Source of the DNA: Rippkaea orientalis PCC 8801
GTDB lineage: Bacteria > Cyanobacteriota > Cyanobacteriia > Cyanobacteriales > Microcystaceae
DNA: 64,000 bases
Assembly (NCBI RefSeq): GCF_000021805.1
Contig: NC_011726.1
Location: 2,356,001-2,420,000 of the forward strand
Direction: 5' to 3'
Shown here: in pieces, positions 43,694 to 54,192 of the stretch
Layout of the letters: every line of letters begins with the position of its first letter
How positions within the stretch are numbered: the stretch's first letter is position 1
The notes under the pieces: generated by a model
The model's input: the letters and a program-made list of their open reading frames with translations, nothing else
Databases searched by the model: none
What the model was told of the DNA's origin: nothing
Position numbers and translations under genes: made by a program

Positions 43694-45604
43694 CTAGGCT
43701 GATACGGTATTAATTACACCCGGGGGAATGCCATTGCCGGTGACTTCGACATCGTACATCATGCCCTGATCTTCATGGAACAGAATATGACAGTGCAGAA
43801 CAAAAGTACCATTATAATCATCAAAGCGATGTTGAATCTTTAAGGGGATATTGGGATCAACTGCTACAGTATCTTGCCAGATTCGGTCTTCAGAAGGAAT
43901 GTCATTCCAAGTAATCACACCCTGCTGATTTTTACTGCCGATCGCTACTACTTGGAAAGGATTAACATGGATATGGAAGGGATGGGTGACATTACTGAGA
44001 CTATCGAGTAGCCATTCTTCTTGAGAATTAAGGGCAACGGTAAATTTAGCCCCTGGTTCACCATATTTACGGTTATCAATGGTAAACTGACCTGGATTCC
44101 TGGGTACAGCTTCAAAATTGACGGGTTGGGAATTTTGAGGAACCTCACCGATAAAAGGATTCAAGTAGCTACTCATCCCTGTGGTGGGGATACCATTGGC
44201 GAGTAATTGCTCAAACTGCCCTTTAACAGTAGCTGCTTTAGCATAGGGAGTCTCTGTGACGGTAATATAGGCTAAAACCTGACGGGTTCTGACAGTAGCA
44301 CGACTCTCGACGGCTTCATTATCATCTTTAGCATTGCCATAAACATCTTTAGACCCCGTATAAGCATCTTTGATGAGGGTATAGTTACCAGGGGCTAAAT
44401 TCACTAAAAAGTCCGCGCGGTTGCCTGGTGAAAAAGCGTGGTTCGTCTGGACATTGGGTTTTTTGCCATAGAGGTTAATACCATCGCGTGCAATGAGATA
44501 CATTGATTCAGGCTCGGCCGGTAGATTACGCGGAACACCTGTGGTATCTTGTCCAGGGGCAAATTTTGCATTAAGAGCATCAAGATCACTTTGGGGAACT
44601 GTTCCTTTGCACAATCTTAAGTTCATCAAAGTACGGGGACTTGCTCCTGCGTTGAGTATCCGCCAGCGTTGAATTTCTCCTTTCTGTACGGTTAGCGTTG
44701 GCTGATATTGTCCGTTAACTAGACATTCTCCTGGGTTGCCACCAAAGGGTGCATAGAGTTCAGCGTCCGCAATGATACCCGTTCCTCCATCGGAAACTAC
44801 GTCTTGCAACACCCAGATAACATCGGGTGCATCGGGACAAATCGCTTGATTGGCGGGTTCTTTAATGACAATTAATCCGGCCATGCCATTAGCGACTTGT
44901 ACTGCCGTTGAACCGTGACGATGGGGATGATACCAATGGGTTCCGGGGGCATGATTTGCGGGTAATTGAACTTTATAATTATTCTTTTCCCCTGGAGTCA
45001 TTTCTACTAAGACATCATCGGAAGAAAAGGCAATATCGGCAGGGTGTCCTCCTGAGCGTGGTTTGCCGTCTTTACCAATACTTAACGGCGAAACATGAAG
45101 ACCATGAAAATGTAAATTGGTGCTGTTAAAACAGTTGGGTTGGTTGGGTTGATGGGTAGCACAAGCGTCATCATTAGGAGGAGCCGAATTTTTCAGGCTA
45201 ATTTCTATTAAATCCCCCGGATTAACACACAGAGTCGGTGAGGGAATTAAATGGGTATCGGGCGCACTTTCATCGGCATAAAATCGGATGGTTCCTGTAT
45301 ATAATCCTAGGGTAACTTCTCCTTGATTCATCACCCAATTACCACTGACTTTTCCGTCTTGCGAGGATTTAAGGTAGGGTTGAAAAAAGGATTGATCCGA
45401 GGGAGGATTTAAGGCTGGGCTGGTTGTCTTGTAGCTACTAATTAAGTTCGAGGAATCGGACTTTGCTTGGGCGGTTTTGGGTAAAACCAATGTGGCGGCT
45501 GTTCCTAAACCAACGGCAATAAACGAACGTCGGCTAATATTGGTTAGGGGAACATTAGGGGAAACTAATTCTAAGGATTCCTCATGATGATCGAGTTCAG
45601 TCAT
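43694..45604 (-). CDS. Tat-exported multicopper oxidase
   Basis: 636 residues. Twin-arginine signal SRRSFIAVG at about 24-32, cleavage near AQA. Three cupredoxin domains. All copper-binding motifs are present: LHFHGLHV, HWYHPHRHGS, HPFHIHVNPF and HCHILFHEDQGMM, with the type 1 Cys in HCHILFH. It should oxidise phenols, metals such as Cu(I), Fe(II) or Mn(II), or bilirubin-like substrates in the periplasm using O2. There is an insertion of ~90 residues in the middle domain around 330-420. ATG start. Substrate unknown. Confidence 0.92.
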   Translation of the reverse strand: MTELDHHEESLELVSPNVPLTNISRRSFIAVGLGTAATLVLPKTAQAKSDSSNLISSYKTTSPALNPPSDQSFFQPYLKSSQDGKVSGNWVMNQGEVTLGLYTGTIRFYADESAPDTHLIPSPTLCVNPGDLIEISLKNSAPPNDDACATHQPNQPNCFNSTNLHFHGLHVSPLSIGKDGKPRSGGHPADIAFSSDDVLVEMTPGEKNNYKVQLPANHAPGTHWYHPHRHGSTAVQVANGMAGLIVIKEPANQAICPDAPDVIWVLQDVVSDGGTGIIADAELYAPFGGNPGECLVNGQYQPTLTVQKGEIQRWRILNAGASPRTLMNLRLCKGTVPQSDLDALNAKFAPGQDTTGVPRNLPAEPESMYLIARDGINLYGKKPNVQTNHAFSPGNRADFLVNLAPGNYTLIKDAYTGSKDVYGNAKDDNEAVESRATVRTRQVLAYITVTETPYAKAATVKGQFEQLLANGIPTTGMSSYLNPFIGEVPQNSQPVNFEAVPRNPGQFTIDNRKYGEPGAKFTVALNSQEEWLLDSLSNVTHPFHIHVNPFQVVAIGSKNQQGVITWNDIPSEDRIWQDTVAVDPNIPLKIQHRFDDYNGTFVLHCHILFHEDQGMMYDVEVTGNGIPPGVINTVSA

Positions 45605-46261
45605 CTGCTTATCTCCTGAAAATTCAAGGGTTAACTATTAATCAAATCAGCAATAAAATCTGGGCTGTTCAATGACAATGAAACAGCATTTAAAAGTCAA
45701 AAATTTCTCTCCATAACACCGATTTAACTTAGATTTTCTCTGAATTTAACCTGAGAAAATCTTTTGGACTTGTTGAGAATTAAGTCAGATAATCAGGAAC
45801 AACTTTTAGACACTCTTAGACACAAGTTTGACATCTTGTCTTATTAAACTGGATTTGTTGACTTAAAGGAGTAAATTTAATCTTTTTTTTATCATTGTTG
45901 TTGCTGGCAGGACAACAGTACACAACCATAAAACTTTGTCAAGATATTTCGGGGTTAATTAGAACTCATTTACGCTGAGGGCGATCGCTAATTTGTCAGA
46001 TGTGTTAAGGACGGATAGCTAATTCTAAAGGATTAACATAAGTTATTGAAACTTTATCAGATAATTTAGTTTGTCGACAGCCGTTAAATCTCTTCTACAT
46101 TTGAAGTGAAAAACCCCCCCTTGAATTAACAAGGTAGAATAAAATAAAGCCATATTAGCAGTTGTATTAACTCATTTAAAAAACGATAAAAAAGAAAAAA
46201 AGATGAAGACTCGAACCTAAAAACCGAGTTAGCGATAAAGTAAATAGCAGAAGTTTAGCCA
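45605..46261. other. Divergent intergenic region with a 10-bp hairpin
   Basis: About 660 bases between the multicopper oxidase (minus) and glgP (plus). AGATTTTCTC (45731-45740) and GAGAAAATCT (45753-45762) form a perfect stem with a 12-base loop, 127 bases before the oxidase start. A HIP1-like GGCGATCGC lies near 45980. No gene seen; a sequence resembling a tRNA T-loop near 46206 was checked and rejected. Confidence 0.5.
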
Positions 46262-48805
46262 ATGGGGATCGACCATCTTAGTCTTATGGCTTCAATCTTA
46301 AACCCTAATGTAACAATTGAAGATGATCGCACCGGATTAGATATCGAAACAATTCGACGGGCTGTTTTAGATAATCTTTTTTATATTCAAGGAAAATTTC
46401 CAGCGATTGCCACAAAACATGACTTTTATATGGCCTTAGCTTATACGGTCCGCGATCGCCTCCTGCAACGCTGGTTAAACAGTGTACAAACTAACCTTAA
46501 AAAAGATGTCAAAAGCGTTGCCTATCTTTCGGCTGAATTTTTAGTCGGTCCCCATTTAGGCAATAATTTAATTAACTTAGATATTTACCAACAAGTTGAA
46601 CAAGCGATCAAAGAATCAGGATTAAATCTACAAGAATTAATTGATACAGAAGAAGAACCCGGATTAGGCAATGGGGGTTTAGGACGTTTAGCTGCTTGTT
46701 ATTTAGACTCGTTATCGAGTTTAGAAATTCCCGCGATTGGTTATGGCATTCGCTACGAATTTGGTATTTTTGATCAACACATTCAGGATGGTTGGCAAGT
46801 TGAAATTACGGATAAATGGTTGCAGTATGGAAACCCTTGGGAAATTGCTCGACCTGAATCTTCCGTGATGGTTAATTTTGGGGGTCGGACTGAAGCTTAT
46901 ACCGACGATCATGGCGCATTTCGAGTGCGTTGGATTCCCGAATATGTTGTTAAAGGAATCCCCTACGATACTCCCATTTTAGGATACAAAGTTAATACGG
47001 CCAATACCTTACGATTATGGCGTTCAGAAGCCTGTGAATCGTTTAATTTTGAACGGTTTAATCAGGGAGATTATTATGGTGCTGTTGATAGTAAAGTTCA
47101 CTCAGAAAACCTTTGTAAAGTGCTTTATCCCAACGATGAACCGATTCAAGGAAAAGAACTCCGTTTACAGCAACAATACTTTTTTGTCTGCTGTTCCCTT
47201 CAGGATATGATCCGCACTCATTTGATCGAAAATTCGAGTTTAGATAACTTTGATCAACTATGGGCAATTCAACTCAATGATACCCATCCGGCGGTTGCAG
47301 TAGCGGAATTAATGCGTCTCTTAGTAGATGTTCATCATTATGAATGGGAACCGGCTTGGCAAATTACAGAGAACACTTTTGGCTATACTAACCATACTTT
47401 ATTACCCGAAGCGTTAGAAAAATGGCCGTTAAGTATTTTTGGTCGGTTACTGCCCCGTTTATTAGAGATTATTTACGAAATTAATAATCGTTTTTTGGAA
47501 CGGGTTCGCATCAAATTTCCGGACAATGGAAGCAAAATGTCTAGTCTTTCAATTATTGATGAAAGTGATGACAAATATGTTCGTATGGCTAATTTAGCTT
47601 GCATTGGTTCCCATAGGATTAATGGGGTTGCTCAGTTGCATTCTGAATTACTCAAAGAAACGATATTACACGACTTTTATGCCCTGTTTCCTGAAAAATT
47701 TACTAACGTTACCAATGGCGTTACACCGCGTCGTTGGATGGTTTTAAGTAATCCTCGACTGACAGAATTAATTACACAAAAAATTGGCAACCGTTGGATT
47801 AATCATCTCGATGAACTGAAGCAATTAGAACAATTTGTAGACGATGCTAGTTTTCGATCGCAATGGCGACAAGTTAAACAAGAAGTTAAACAAGATTTAG
47901 CCAAATACATCGAGAAAAAAGTCGGAATTGTGGTTAACCCCGCGTCTTTATTTGATGTTCAAGTTAAGCGCATCCATGAATACAAACGCCAACATCTCAA
48001 TGTGTTACATATCATTACTCTCTATAATCGTCTTAAACACAATCCTAATTTAGATATTCCCCCGCGTACCTTTATTTTTGGGGGTAAAGCTGCCCCAGGT
48101 TACTTTATGGCTAAACGGATTATTAAATTGATTACTTCTGTGGGGGATGTAATCAATAATGATCCTGATCTTAAAGATCGCTTGAAAGTGGTTTTTTTGC
48201 CCGATTATAATGTTACTTTAGGTCAACGAGTTTATCCCGCGGCCGATTTATCAGAACAAATTTCTACCGCAGGAAAAGAAGCATCAGGAACGGGTAATAT
48301 GAAATTTTCCCTCAATGGTGCATTAACCATTGGAACCCTAGATGGTGCTAATGTAGAAATTCGCGAAGAAGTTGGGGCAGAAAATTTCTTTTTGTTTGGG
48401 TTAACAACCCCCCAAGTTGCTGAAGTCAAATCCCATGGTTATTATCCCCGAGGTCATTATGATTCTAATGAAGAATTGCGAGGCGTTTTAGACTTAATCA
48501 GTTGCGGTTTCTTTTCCCGTGGAAATCGTGAATTATTACAGCCGATTGTTGATAATTTATTGTATGATGATCCCTATCTTTTATTAGCGGACTATCAATC
48601 GTATATTAACTCCCAAGAAGAAGTTAGTGAAGCTTATAAAGATCAAGAACGGTGGAGTCGGATGTCTATTTTAAATGTGGCCAGGATGGGTAAATTTTCT
48701 AGCGATCGCTCTATTCAAGAATATTGTGATAATATCTGGAAAGTTCAACCAGTTAGTATTAAATTACAAGCCTACAATCAAGAAAATGCCGGATTAAAGG
48801 TTTGA
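46262..48805 (+). CDS. glgP: Glycogen phosphorylase
   Basis: Releases glucose-1-phosphate from glycogen, the dark carbon store. 847 residues, family GT35. PLP-binding lysine K681 lies in EASGTGNMKFSLNGAL. Also present are GLGNGGLGRLAACYLDS near 137-153, the substrate-loop LNDTHPAVAVAELMR at about 338-352, and RRWMVLSNP. Length matches the family. The ATG at 46262 is used; a second in-frame ATG at 46286 would drop eight residues. No clear ribosome site favours one. Not linked to other glycogen genes here. Confidence 0.97.
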   Translation: MGIDHLSLMASILNPNVTIEDDRTGLDIETIRRAVLDNLFYIQGKFPAIATKHDFYMALAYTVRDRLLQRWLNSVQTNLKKDVKSVAYLSAEFLVGPHLGNNLINLDIYQQVEQAIKESGLNLQELIDTEEEPGLGNGGLGRLAACYLDSLSSLEIPAIGYGIRYEFGIFDQHIQDGWQVEITDKWLQYGNPWEIARPESSVMVNFGGRTEAYTDDHGAFRVRWIPEYVVKGIPYDTPILGYKVNTANTLRLWRSEACESFNFERFNQGDYYGAVDSKVHSENLCKVLYPNDEPIQGKELRLQQQYFFVCCSLQDMIRTHLIENSSLDNFDQLWAIQLNDTHPAVAVAELMRLLVDVHHYEWEPAWQITENTFGYTNHTLLPEALEKWPLSIFGRLLPRLLEIIYEINNRFLERVRIKFPDNGSKMSSLSIIDESDDKYVRMANLACIGSHRINGVAQLHSELLKETILHDFYALFPEKFTNVTNGVTPRRWMVLSNPRLTELITQKIGNRWINHLDELKQLEQFVDDASFRSQWRQVKQEVKQDLAKYIEKKVGIVVNPASLFDVQVKRIHEYKRQHLNVLHIITLYNRLKHNPNLDIPPRTFIFGGKAAPGYFMAKRIIKLITSVGDVINNDPDLKDRLKVVFLPDYNVTLGQRVYPAADLSEQISTAGKEASGTGNMKFSLNGALTIGTLDGANVEIREEVGAENFFLFGLTTPQVAEVKSHGYYPRGHYDSNEELRGVLDLISCGFFSRGNRELLQPIVDNLLYDDPYLLLADYQSYINSQEEVSEAYKDQERWSRMSILNVARMGKFSSDRSIQEYCDNIWKVQPVSIKLQAYNQENAGLKV

Positions 48806-48890
48806 TCCTTCTGCTTCTCCCTCCGGCAGTCTTAACTGCCCATTTCTTGCAGAGGGCACAGTTTACTGATTAAGTTATCATAAAATTAGA

Positions 48891-49142
48891 ATGACTAAGA
48901 GATTTAATTCAATGACAACCACAAAATCGAAGAACTCTTCAATAGATCACATTATTGAGATTATTGGGACACTTAGTATAGAAGACAAAGTGAAATTATG
49001 CCAATGGCTAGAACAAGAAATTACCGCATCCAAACAACCTTGGTTGAAAACAGTAGGTATTTTTAAACAAGATTGTCAGTTCGACGATGTACAGCAGTTT
49101 ATTCATGAATATCGTCAAGAAATAGATGAAATTGAGGAGTGA
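48891..49142 (+). CDS. VapB-type antitoxin (orphaned)
   Basis: 83 residues. The C-terminal part WLKTVGIFKQDCQFDDVQQFIHEYRQEID, in parts GIFKQD and FIHEYRQEID, is the toxin-binding end typical of cyanobacterial antitoxins that pair with PIN-domain VapC. The N-terminal ~45 residues (IIGTLSIEDKVKLCQWLEQEI) form a helical DNA-binding or dimer part. The following vapC (49148-49576) carries two in-frame stop codons and is dead, so this antitoxin has no local partner. An in-frame ATG at 48912 is an alternative start. Confidence 0.75.
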   Translation: MTKRFNSMTTTKSKNSSIDHIIEIIGTLSIEDKVKLCQWLEQEITASKQPWLKTVGIFKQDCQFDDVQQFIHEYRQEIDEIEE

Positions 49143-49147
49143 GTTAT

Positions 49148-49576
49148 TTGAGTCTCTGGATAATGGATACTGATTATTTATCTCAACTTCAACGAGGAGA
49201 TCAACAAATTTTAGACCATCTTGCTTAAATAAAACCTCAATCAATCGGCATCACAATTGTTACAGTTGAAGAACAAATTCGAGGACGATTAGCTAAACTA
49301 AGACAAGTAGAAACAAAGAGAAATCAAGAAGAGATGATTCTTGCTTATCATAACCTCCGAATTAATGTAGAAGACCTAAGAAATTATTCAATTTTTGACT
49401 TTACATCAGATGCCAATAATTGTTACAATGTGCTGCTTAAACAAAAACTTAAAATGGGATGACAAGATCAAAAAATTGCAGTCATTACTATTTCTGTTAA
49501 TGGAATATTGCTAACCCGTAACTATAGAGATTTTTGTAAAATTCCCAATTTAAACCTAGAGAAATTCAGAGAATAA
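49148..49576 (+). pseudogene. vapC PIN-domain toxin pseudogene
   Basis: One frame from TTG 49148 or ATG 49163 (MDTDYLSQLQRG, the DTDxxS PIN start) to TAA 49574-49576. It includes VTVEEQIRGRLAKLRQ, QDQKIAVITIS and GILLTRNYRDFCKIPNL, all normal VapC segments. Two nonsense codons break it: a TAA after about 21 codons (where a lysine would fit before IKPQ) and a TGA before QDQKIA (where Thr is usual). No frameshift is needed, so it decayed by point substitutions. It lies six bases after the antitoxin stop, as in a normal vapBC operon. Confidence 0.85.
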
Positions 49577-49725
49577 ACCAGATTATTTCTCACAAAAATT
49601 TCTCCAAACAGACACTCAAAAATGGTACTACCCTTAAAAAAGTCGGGTTTCTTCGACAAAAAAAATGTAAAATACAGTAGGATGTGTCCCAAAACCCTTA
49701 AATTATCCCTATTAATTCAGTCAAG

Positions 49726-51861
49726 ATGTTCTTTTTATTAGAAGTTGGTACAGAAGAATTACCCGCAGATTTTCTCAATGGGGCGATCGCCCAATGGCAA
49801 GAACGCATCCCCGCAAGTCTCCAAGAACACTTTCTAACCCCCAACTCCATTACGGTTTATGGGACTCCTCGACGGTTAGCGGTGTTAATAGAAGGACTAG
49901 CGGATCACCAAAGCGATCGCACCGAAGTGATCAAAGGACCCCCCGCAGCAGCAGCTTTTAAGGACGGACAACCCACCAAAGCGGCCGAAGGATTTGCCCG
50001 TAAACAAGCGGTAGATGTTGCTACCTTAGAAATTCGACCGACTGATAAAGGAGATTTCGTCTTTATCGAGAAAAAAATTGCAGGACGACCCACTAAAGCC
50101 ATTTTACAAGAACTCATTCCTAGCTGGATTAATGGACTCGAAGGACGACGGTTTATGCGGTGGGGAGATGGAGATCTCAGATTTCCCCGTCCCATTCGTT
50201 GGTTAGTTACCCTGTGTGATGGAGAGGTTCTCCCCTTAGAATTGATTAACGGCAGTACCACGATTATCAGCGATCGCGTTTCCTATGGCCATCGCATCCT
50301 TCACCCCGAACCCGTGAGTATTCCCCATGGGTCTGAGTATCGAGAAACCCTACAATCAGTGTATGTCGAAGTAGACCCCCACGAACGTCGTCAAACCATC
50401 GAAGCAGGGGTTAAAGCGGTTGCCCAAACATTGGGAGGAACCGCAGAAATTTACCCGGAATTGCTGCAAGAAGTCACTAATTTAGTGGAATATCCAACGG
50501 CAGTTCCAGGGAAGTTTGACGAGGAATTTTTAGAACTACCCACCGAAGTCATTACAACAGTGATGGTGACGCATCAGCGTTATTTTGCGGTCAAAGATCA
50601 ACAAGGGTCATTGTTGCCCAATTTTATTACGATTTCTAACGGCGATCGCACTAAATCAGAGATTATTGCCGCCGGGAATCAACGGGTAATTCGGGCTCGT
50701 TTAGCGGATGCCCAATTTTTCTACCACGCAGACTGTAGTGAACCCCTCGATACTTACCTTCCTCAACTCGAAACCGTCACCTTTCAAAACGAATTGGGAA
50801 CCATGCGAGATAAGGTAGATCGTATCATGGAAATTGCCCAACAAATTGCCCAACAATTAAATTTAACGCCACAACAATGGGATGAAATTGAAAGTACTGC
50901 CATGTTATGTAAGGTAGATCTGGTGACTCAGATGGTCTATGAATTTCCTGAGTTACAAGGGATAATGGGGCAAAAATATGCCTTAGTTAGTGGGGAGTCG
51001 GAGTCCGTTGCCCAAGGAATTTTTGAGCATTATTTACCCCGTGGGGCTGATGATATCATGCCTCAATCTTTAACGGGTCAAGTGGTAGGATTAGCAGACC
51101 GTTTAGATACCTTAATTAGCATTTTTGGCTTAGGCATGATTCCCACGGGATCATCCGATCCTTTTGCATTAAGAAGGGCAGCTAATGCAGTGATTAATAT
51201 TACTTGGAATAGCCAATTATCGATTAATTTAGCCCAATTATTAGCCCAAGGATGCGCCGATTTTATAACAGGACATCAGGATAAAACTTCTCCTTTAGAA
51301 CCCTTGAAAGGATTTTTTATTCAACGGATTCAAACCTTATTACAAGAGGAACTGAAGCTAGATTATGACTTAGTTAATGCGGTGTTAGGAGACAATGATC
51401 CTGAATATCAAGAACGGGCGTTAGAGGATTTATTGGATGTTCGCGATCGCGCTCAATTTTTGCAGGAAATCCGCAATAATGGACAATTGGAACGCATCTA
51501 CGAAACCGTCAATCGTTCCACTCGTTTAGCTGCCCAAGGAAACTTAGGATTTCAAGAACTTGATCCCAGAAAAACCGTTAATCCTCAGTTATTTCAACAG
51601 CGTTCGGAAAATGCTTTTTATCAAGAATTAATTGTTTTATTACCTGAAACTTTGGCAGCGAAATCCCAACGCAACTATCAATTATTGGTGAATGGATTAA
51701 CAGAAATTGCCCCAACGGTGAGTAACTTTTTTGATGGAGAAGATAGTGTTTTGGTCATGGATGAAGATCCTAAGATTCGACAAAATCGCTTGAATCTTTT
51801 AGGAATCCTTCGCAATCATAGCCGAACCCTAGCAGATTTTGGCGCAATTGTCAAGAGTTAA
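49726..51861 (+). CDS. glyS: Glycyl-tRNA synthetase, beta subunit
   Basis: 711 residues; the beta chain of the alpha2-beta2 enzyme that charges tRNA-Gly. It opens with [16 protein letters not shown], contains [19 protein letters not shown] and the HD-like [12 protein letters not shown]...[18 protein letters not shown] region, and ends with an anticodon-binding helical domain (about 590-700). The alpha subunit glyQ is not in the window; in cyanobacteria the two are commonly apart. ATG start. Numerous HIP1 sites lie inside the gene. Confidence 0.96.
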   Translation: MFFLLEVGTEELPADFLNGAIAQWQERIPASLQEHFLTPNSITVYGTPRRLAVLIEGLADHQSDRTEVIKGPPAAAAFKDGQPTKAAEGFARKQAVDVATLEIRPTDKGDFVFIEKKIAGRPTKAILQELIPSWINGLEGRRFMRWGDGDLRFPRPIRWLVTLCDGEVLPLELINGSTTIISDRVSYGHRILHPEPVSIPHGSEYRETLQSVYVEVDPHERRQTIEAGVKAVAQTLGGTAEIYPELLQEVTNLVEYPTAVPGKFDEEFLELPTEVITTVMVTHQRYFAVKDQQGSLLPNFITISNGDRTKSEIIAAGNQRVIRARLADAQFFYHADCSEPLDTYLPQLETVTFQNELGTMRDKVDRIMEIAQQIAQQLNLTPQQWDEIESTAMLCKVDLVTQMVYEFPELQGIMGQKYALVSGESESVAQGIFEHYLPRGADDIMPQSLTGQVVGLADRLDTLISIFGLGMIPTGSSDPFALRRAANAVINITWNSQLSINLAQLLAQGCADFITGHQDKTSPLEPLKGFFIQRIQTLLQEELKLDYDLVNAVLGDNDPEYQERALEDLLDVRDRAQFLQEIRNNGQLERIYETVNRSTRLAAQGNLGFQELDPRKTVNPQLFQQRSENAFYQELIVLLPETLAAKSQRNYQLLVNGLTEIAPTVSNFFDGEDSVLVMDEDPKIRQNRLNLLGILRNHSRTLADFGAIVKS

Positions 51862-51907
51862 ACAATTATCATGATTAGTTCCCTCGAAAGCCCTTATGCT
51901 GACCTCC

Positions 51908-53383
51908 TTAACTAATAATTTTTAATTGCTTCAAACTTGGATCACTACATCCCGTAATACTTCCTCCTAAATCTAACACTTTTTGTAAATACTCTATCGC
52001 TTGAGCCGTAATTTTTTCTCCTGGCATTAATAACGGTATTCCAGGCGGATAGGGACAGATTAGTTCCCCACTAATTCCACCAATACTATCTTCAATATTG
52101 ACCATTTTTGTTGCGGAGAAAAAAGCTTCACGAGGGGAGATATAGCAGGAGGAGAGGAGAGGAGGGGGTGACGGGGTGACGGGGTGACGGGGTGAAGGAG
52201 AAAGATTAGCCGTTAGGGTTTTGAAAGCTTTGATGAGTTGATTAATATCCTCGGTTTTATTCCCAATAGAAATAATAAAAGCTAAATGACGTAACATCGG
52301 TAATTCAGCAGTTACTCCCAATTGTTGATGCAGGATTTCATCAACTTCAAATCCCGTTAATCCTAATCCACTAACATTAACTGTCAGTCTCGTAATATCT
52401 AATTGTTTAAATCCGGGGCAAGGTTGTTCTAAATTTAAAATTTGTAATCCCTTAATTTGACTAATTTCTTCTCTTACTTTTTGGGATAATTCAATCGTTT
52501 GACTTAATAAGTCTTGCCCCTGTAAAGCCATTTGTTGTCTTGCACCATCCAAAGAAGCTAATAATAAATAACTGGGACTGGTAGACTGGGTTAACTGTAA
52601 AGCTTGACTAATTCTTTGGGGATCGATTCTGTTACCTTGCTGGTGTAACATAGATGCTTGGGTCATCGCTCCTAAGACTTTATGGGTCGATTGTACGACT
52701 AAATCAGCCCCCAAAGATAGAGCCGAAAACGGTAAATTGGGATGAAAGGTAAAATGAGCCCCGTGTGCCTCATCCACCAATAAGGGAATATTATAACCAT
52801 GGGTGATTTTAGCGATCGCTTGGAGATCCCCACAAATGCCGTGGTAAGTGGGATAAACTACCATCACCGCTTTAACTTCAGAATTTTCGATTAAAGCCCT
52901 TTCTAGAGCCTCTGGGGTGATACTATAGGCGAGATCCCAGATAGGATCATATTCAGGATTGATAAAAATTGGAACTGCCCCGGACAAAATTAATCCCGCG
53001 ATCGCAGATTGATGGATATTACGGGGTACAATAATCTTATCCCCCGGTCTACAAGTTGCTAAAATGGCCGAGATAATTCCGCAAGTTGACCCATTCACCA
53101 AAAACCAAGTTTGATCGGCTCCATAAACCTCTGCTGCTAATTCCTGTGCTTTTTGGATTACACCAGAAGGAGCAAATAAGTTATCTAAGTCTGGTAATTC
53201 TGGTAAATCAGCCTGAAAGACGGTTTTTCCCAATAAAGTCGCTAAAGAGGGGGCAATTCCTTCTCCCCTTTTATGACCAGGAGCATAAAAAGCGGAATTT
53301 TGCTGTTTAATTGAGTTGGTTAATGCCTCAATTAGAGGAACCCTATACTGGGATAATAAACCAGAATCTTCTGTTAATTTCAT
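51908..53383 (-). CDS. Orn/Lys/Arg decarboxylase-family protein
   Basis: 491 residues, fold type I PLP enzyme. The PLP lysine is K235 in VVQSTHKVLGAMTQASML. Also present are YAPGHKRGEGI near 36-46, VNGSTCGIISAILA, and DEAHGAHFTFHP. It would decarboxylate arginine, lysine or ornithine in polyamine synthesis, but the substrate is not readable. It is shorter than the E. coli inducible enzymes (~710-750) and fits the short Gram-positive/cyanobacterial type. An 8-bp tandem repeat (52165-52196) codes for a Pro/Ser-rich insert SPSPRHPVTPSPPPLL near residues 390-407. ATG start. Confidence 0.9.
   Translation of the reverse strand: MKLTEDSGLLSQYRVPLIEALTNSIKQQNSAFYAPGHKRGEGIAPSLATLLGKTVFQADLPELPDLDNLFAPSGVIQKAQELAAEVYGADQTWFLVNGSTCGIISAILATCRPGDKIIVPRNIHQSAIAGLILSGAVPIFINPEYDPIWDLAYSITPEALERALIENSEVKAVMVVYPTYHGICGDLQAIAKITHGYNIPLLVDEAHGAHFTFHPNLPFSALSLGADLVVQSTHKVLGAMTQASMLHQQGNRIDPQRISQALQLTQSTSPSYLLLASLDGARQQMALQGQDLLSQTIELSQKVREEISQIKGLQILNLEQPCPGFKQLDITRLTVNVSGLGLTGFEVDEILHQQLGVTAELPMLRHLAFIISIGNKTEDINQLIKAFKTLTANLSPSPRHPVTPSPPPLLSSCYISPREAFFSATKMVNIEDSIGGISGELICPYPPGIPLLMPGEKITAQAIEYLQKVLDLGGSITGCSDPSLKQLKIIS
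52165..52196. repeat. Intragenic 8-bp tandem repeat GGGGTGAC, about four copies
   Basis: Three exact copies of GGGGTGAC and a fourth reading GGGGTGAA, inside the decarboxylase gene. Eight is not a multiple of three, so gain or loss of one unit would shift the frame. Confidence 0.9.
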
Positions 53384-53448
53384 CGATTATTAATAACTTT
53401 TAACTTAGCTTATACTACCTAGCCAGTTTAAAGTATCTCACAACAATT

Positions 53449-54168
53449 ATGGTTATCAATGCTTCTAATCCAAAAATTTTAATAGTCGATGACGATCCAG
53501 CTATTTGTCAGCTTGTTTCACGGTTTTTGAGTTATAATAACTACCAAATTAAAACGGCCGAAAATGCTTATCAAGGTCGCCAACTGTTTGAACAACTAAG
53601 TCCAGATTTAGTTATTTTAGATGTTAACTTACCGGATGAAAGTGGTTTCACGCTTTGCCAAGAAATTCGACACACCGGAACCTTAGTATTGATGTTAACT
53701 TGCATGACCGATACTAATTATATCTTAGAAGGGTTTGCCAAAGGGGCAGATGATTATTTAACGAAACCCTTTAATCTAGCTATTCTTAAGGCCAAAATTA
53801 CGGCTTTACTCAACCGTCGTCAGTTAGGAAATAATACTTTAGAAACAGGGAAAAATACCCTTGTTTTTGATGGGTTGAGTATCAATGTTGAAACGGCTGA
53901 AGTTACCCTAAATAATCAAGTGATTCCCCTAACTACCTTAGAATTTGAATTATTACATTTTTTAGCAACTCATCCCAATAAAATTTGGGAAAGAGGAGCT
54001 CTCATTGAACAAGTATGGAGAGAAAATCAAGAAATAGGCGCAGATCGGAAAGTTGATGTTCATATTGGTCAAATTCGCAAGAAAATTGATGATCTTGAAG
54101 GTAGATTAATCAAAACAGTTCGCGGTCGAGGATATATGTTTAAATTTCCTAATCACAATCACCAATAA
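53449..54168 (+). CDS. OmpR-family response regulator (orphan)
   Basis: 239 residues. Receiver domain: acidic pocket DDD at 14-16, phospho-acceptor D58 in LVILDVNLPDES, and lysine in YLTKPF. Winged-helix domain ends with TVRGRGYMFKFP. It has the classic PhoB/OmpR layout. No histidine kinase gene lies beside it; the next gene codes for a small exported protein 24 bases downstream, which may be co-transcribed. Target genes unknown. ATG start. Confidence 0.92.
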   Translation: MVINASNPKILIVDDDPAICQLVSRFLSYNNYQIKTAENAYQGRQLFEQLSPDLVILDVNLPDESGFTLCQEIRHTGTLVLMLTCMTDTNYILEGFAKGADDYLTKPFNLAILKAKITALLNRRQLGNNTLETGKNTLVFDGLSINVETAEVTLNNQVIPLTTLEFELLHFLATHPNKIWERGALIEQVWRENQEIGADRKVDVHIGQIRKKIDDLEGRLIKTVRGRGYMFKFPNHNHQ

Positions 54169-54192
54169 ATTTTCAATAGAGGTCAAATAACC

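Noticed and set aside
46195-46235. Possible tRNA 3' half on the minus strand (GGTTCGAGTC-like T-loop)
   Set aside because: The flanking bases do not form a T stem or acceptor stem, and no anticodon arm lies at the right distance.
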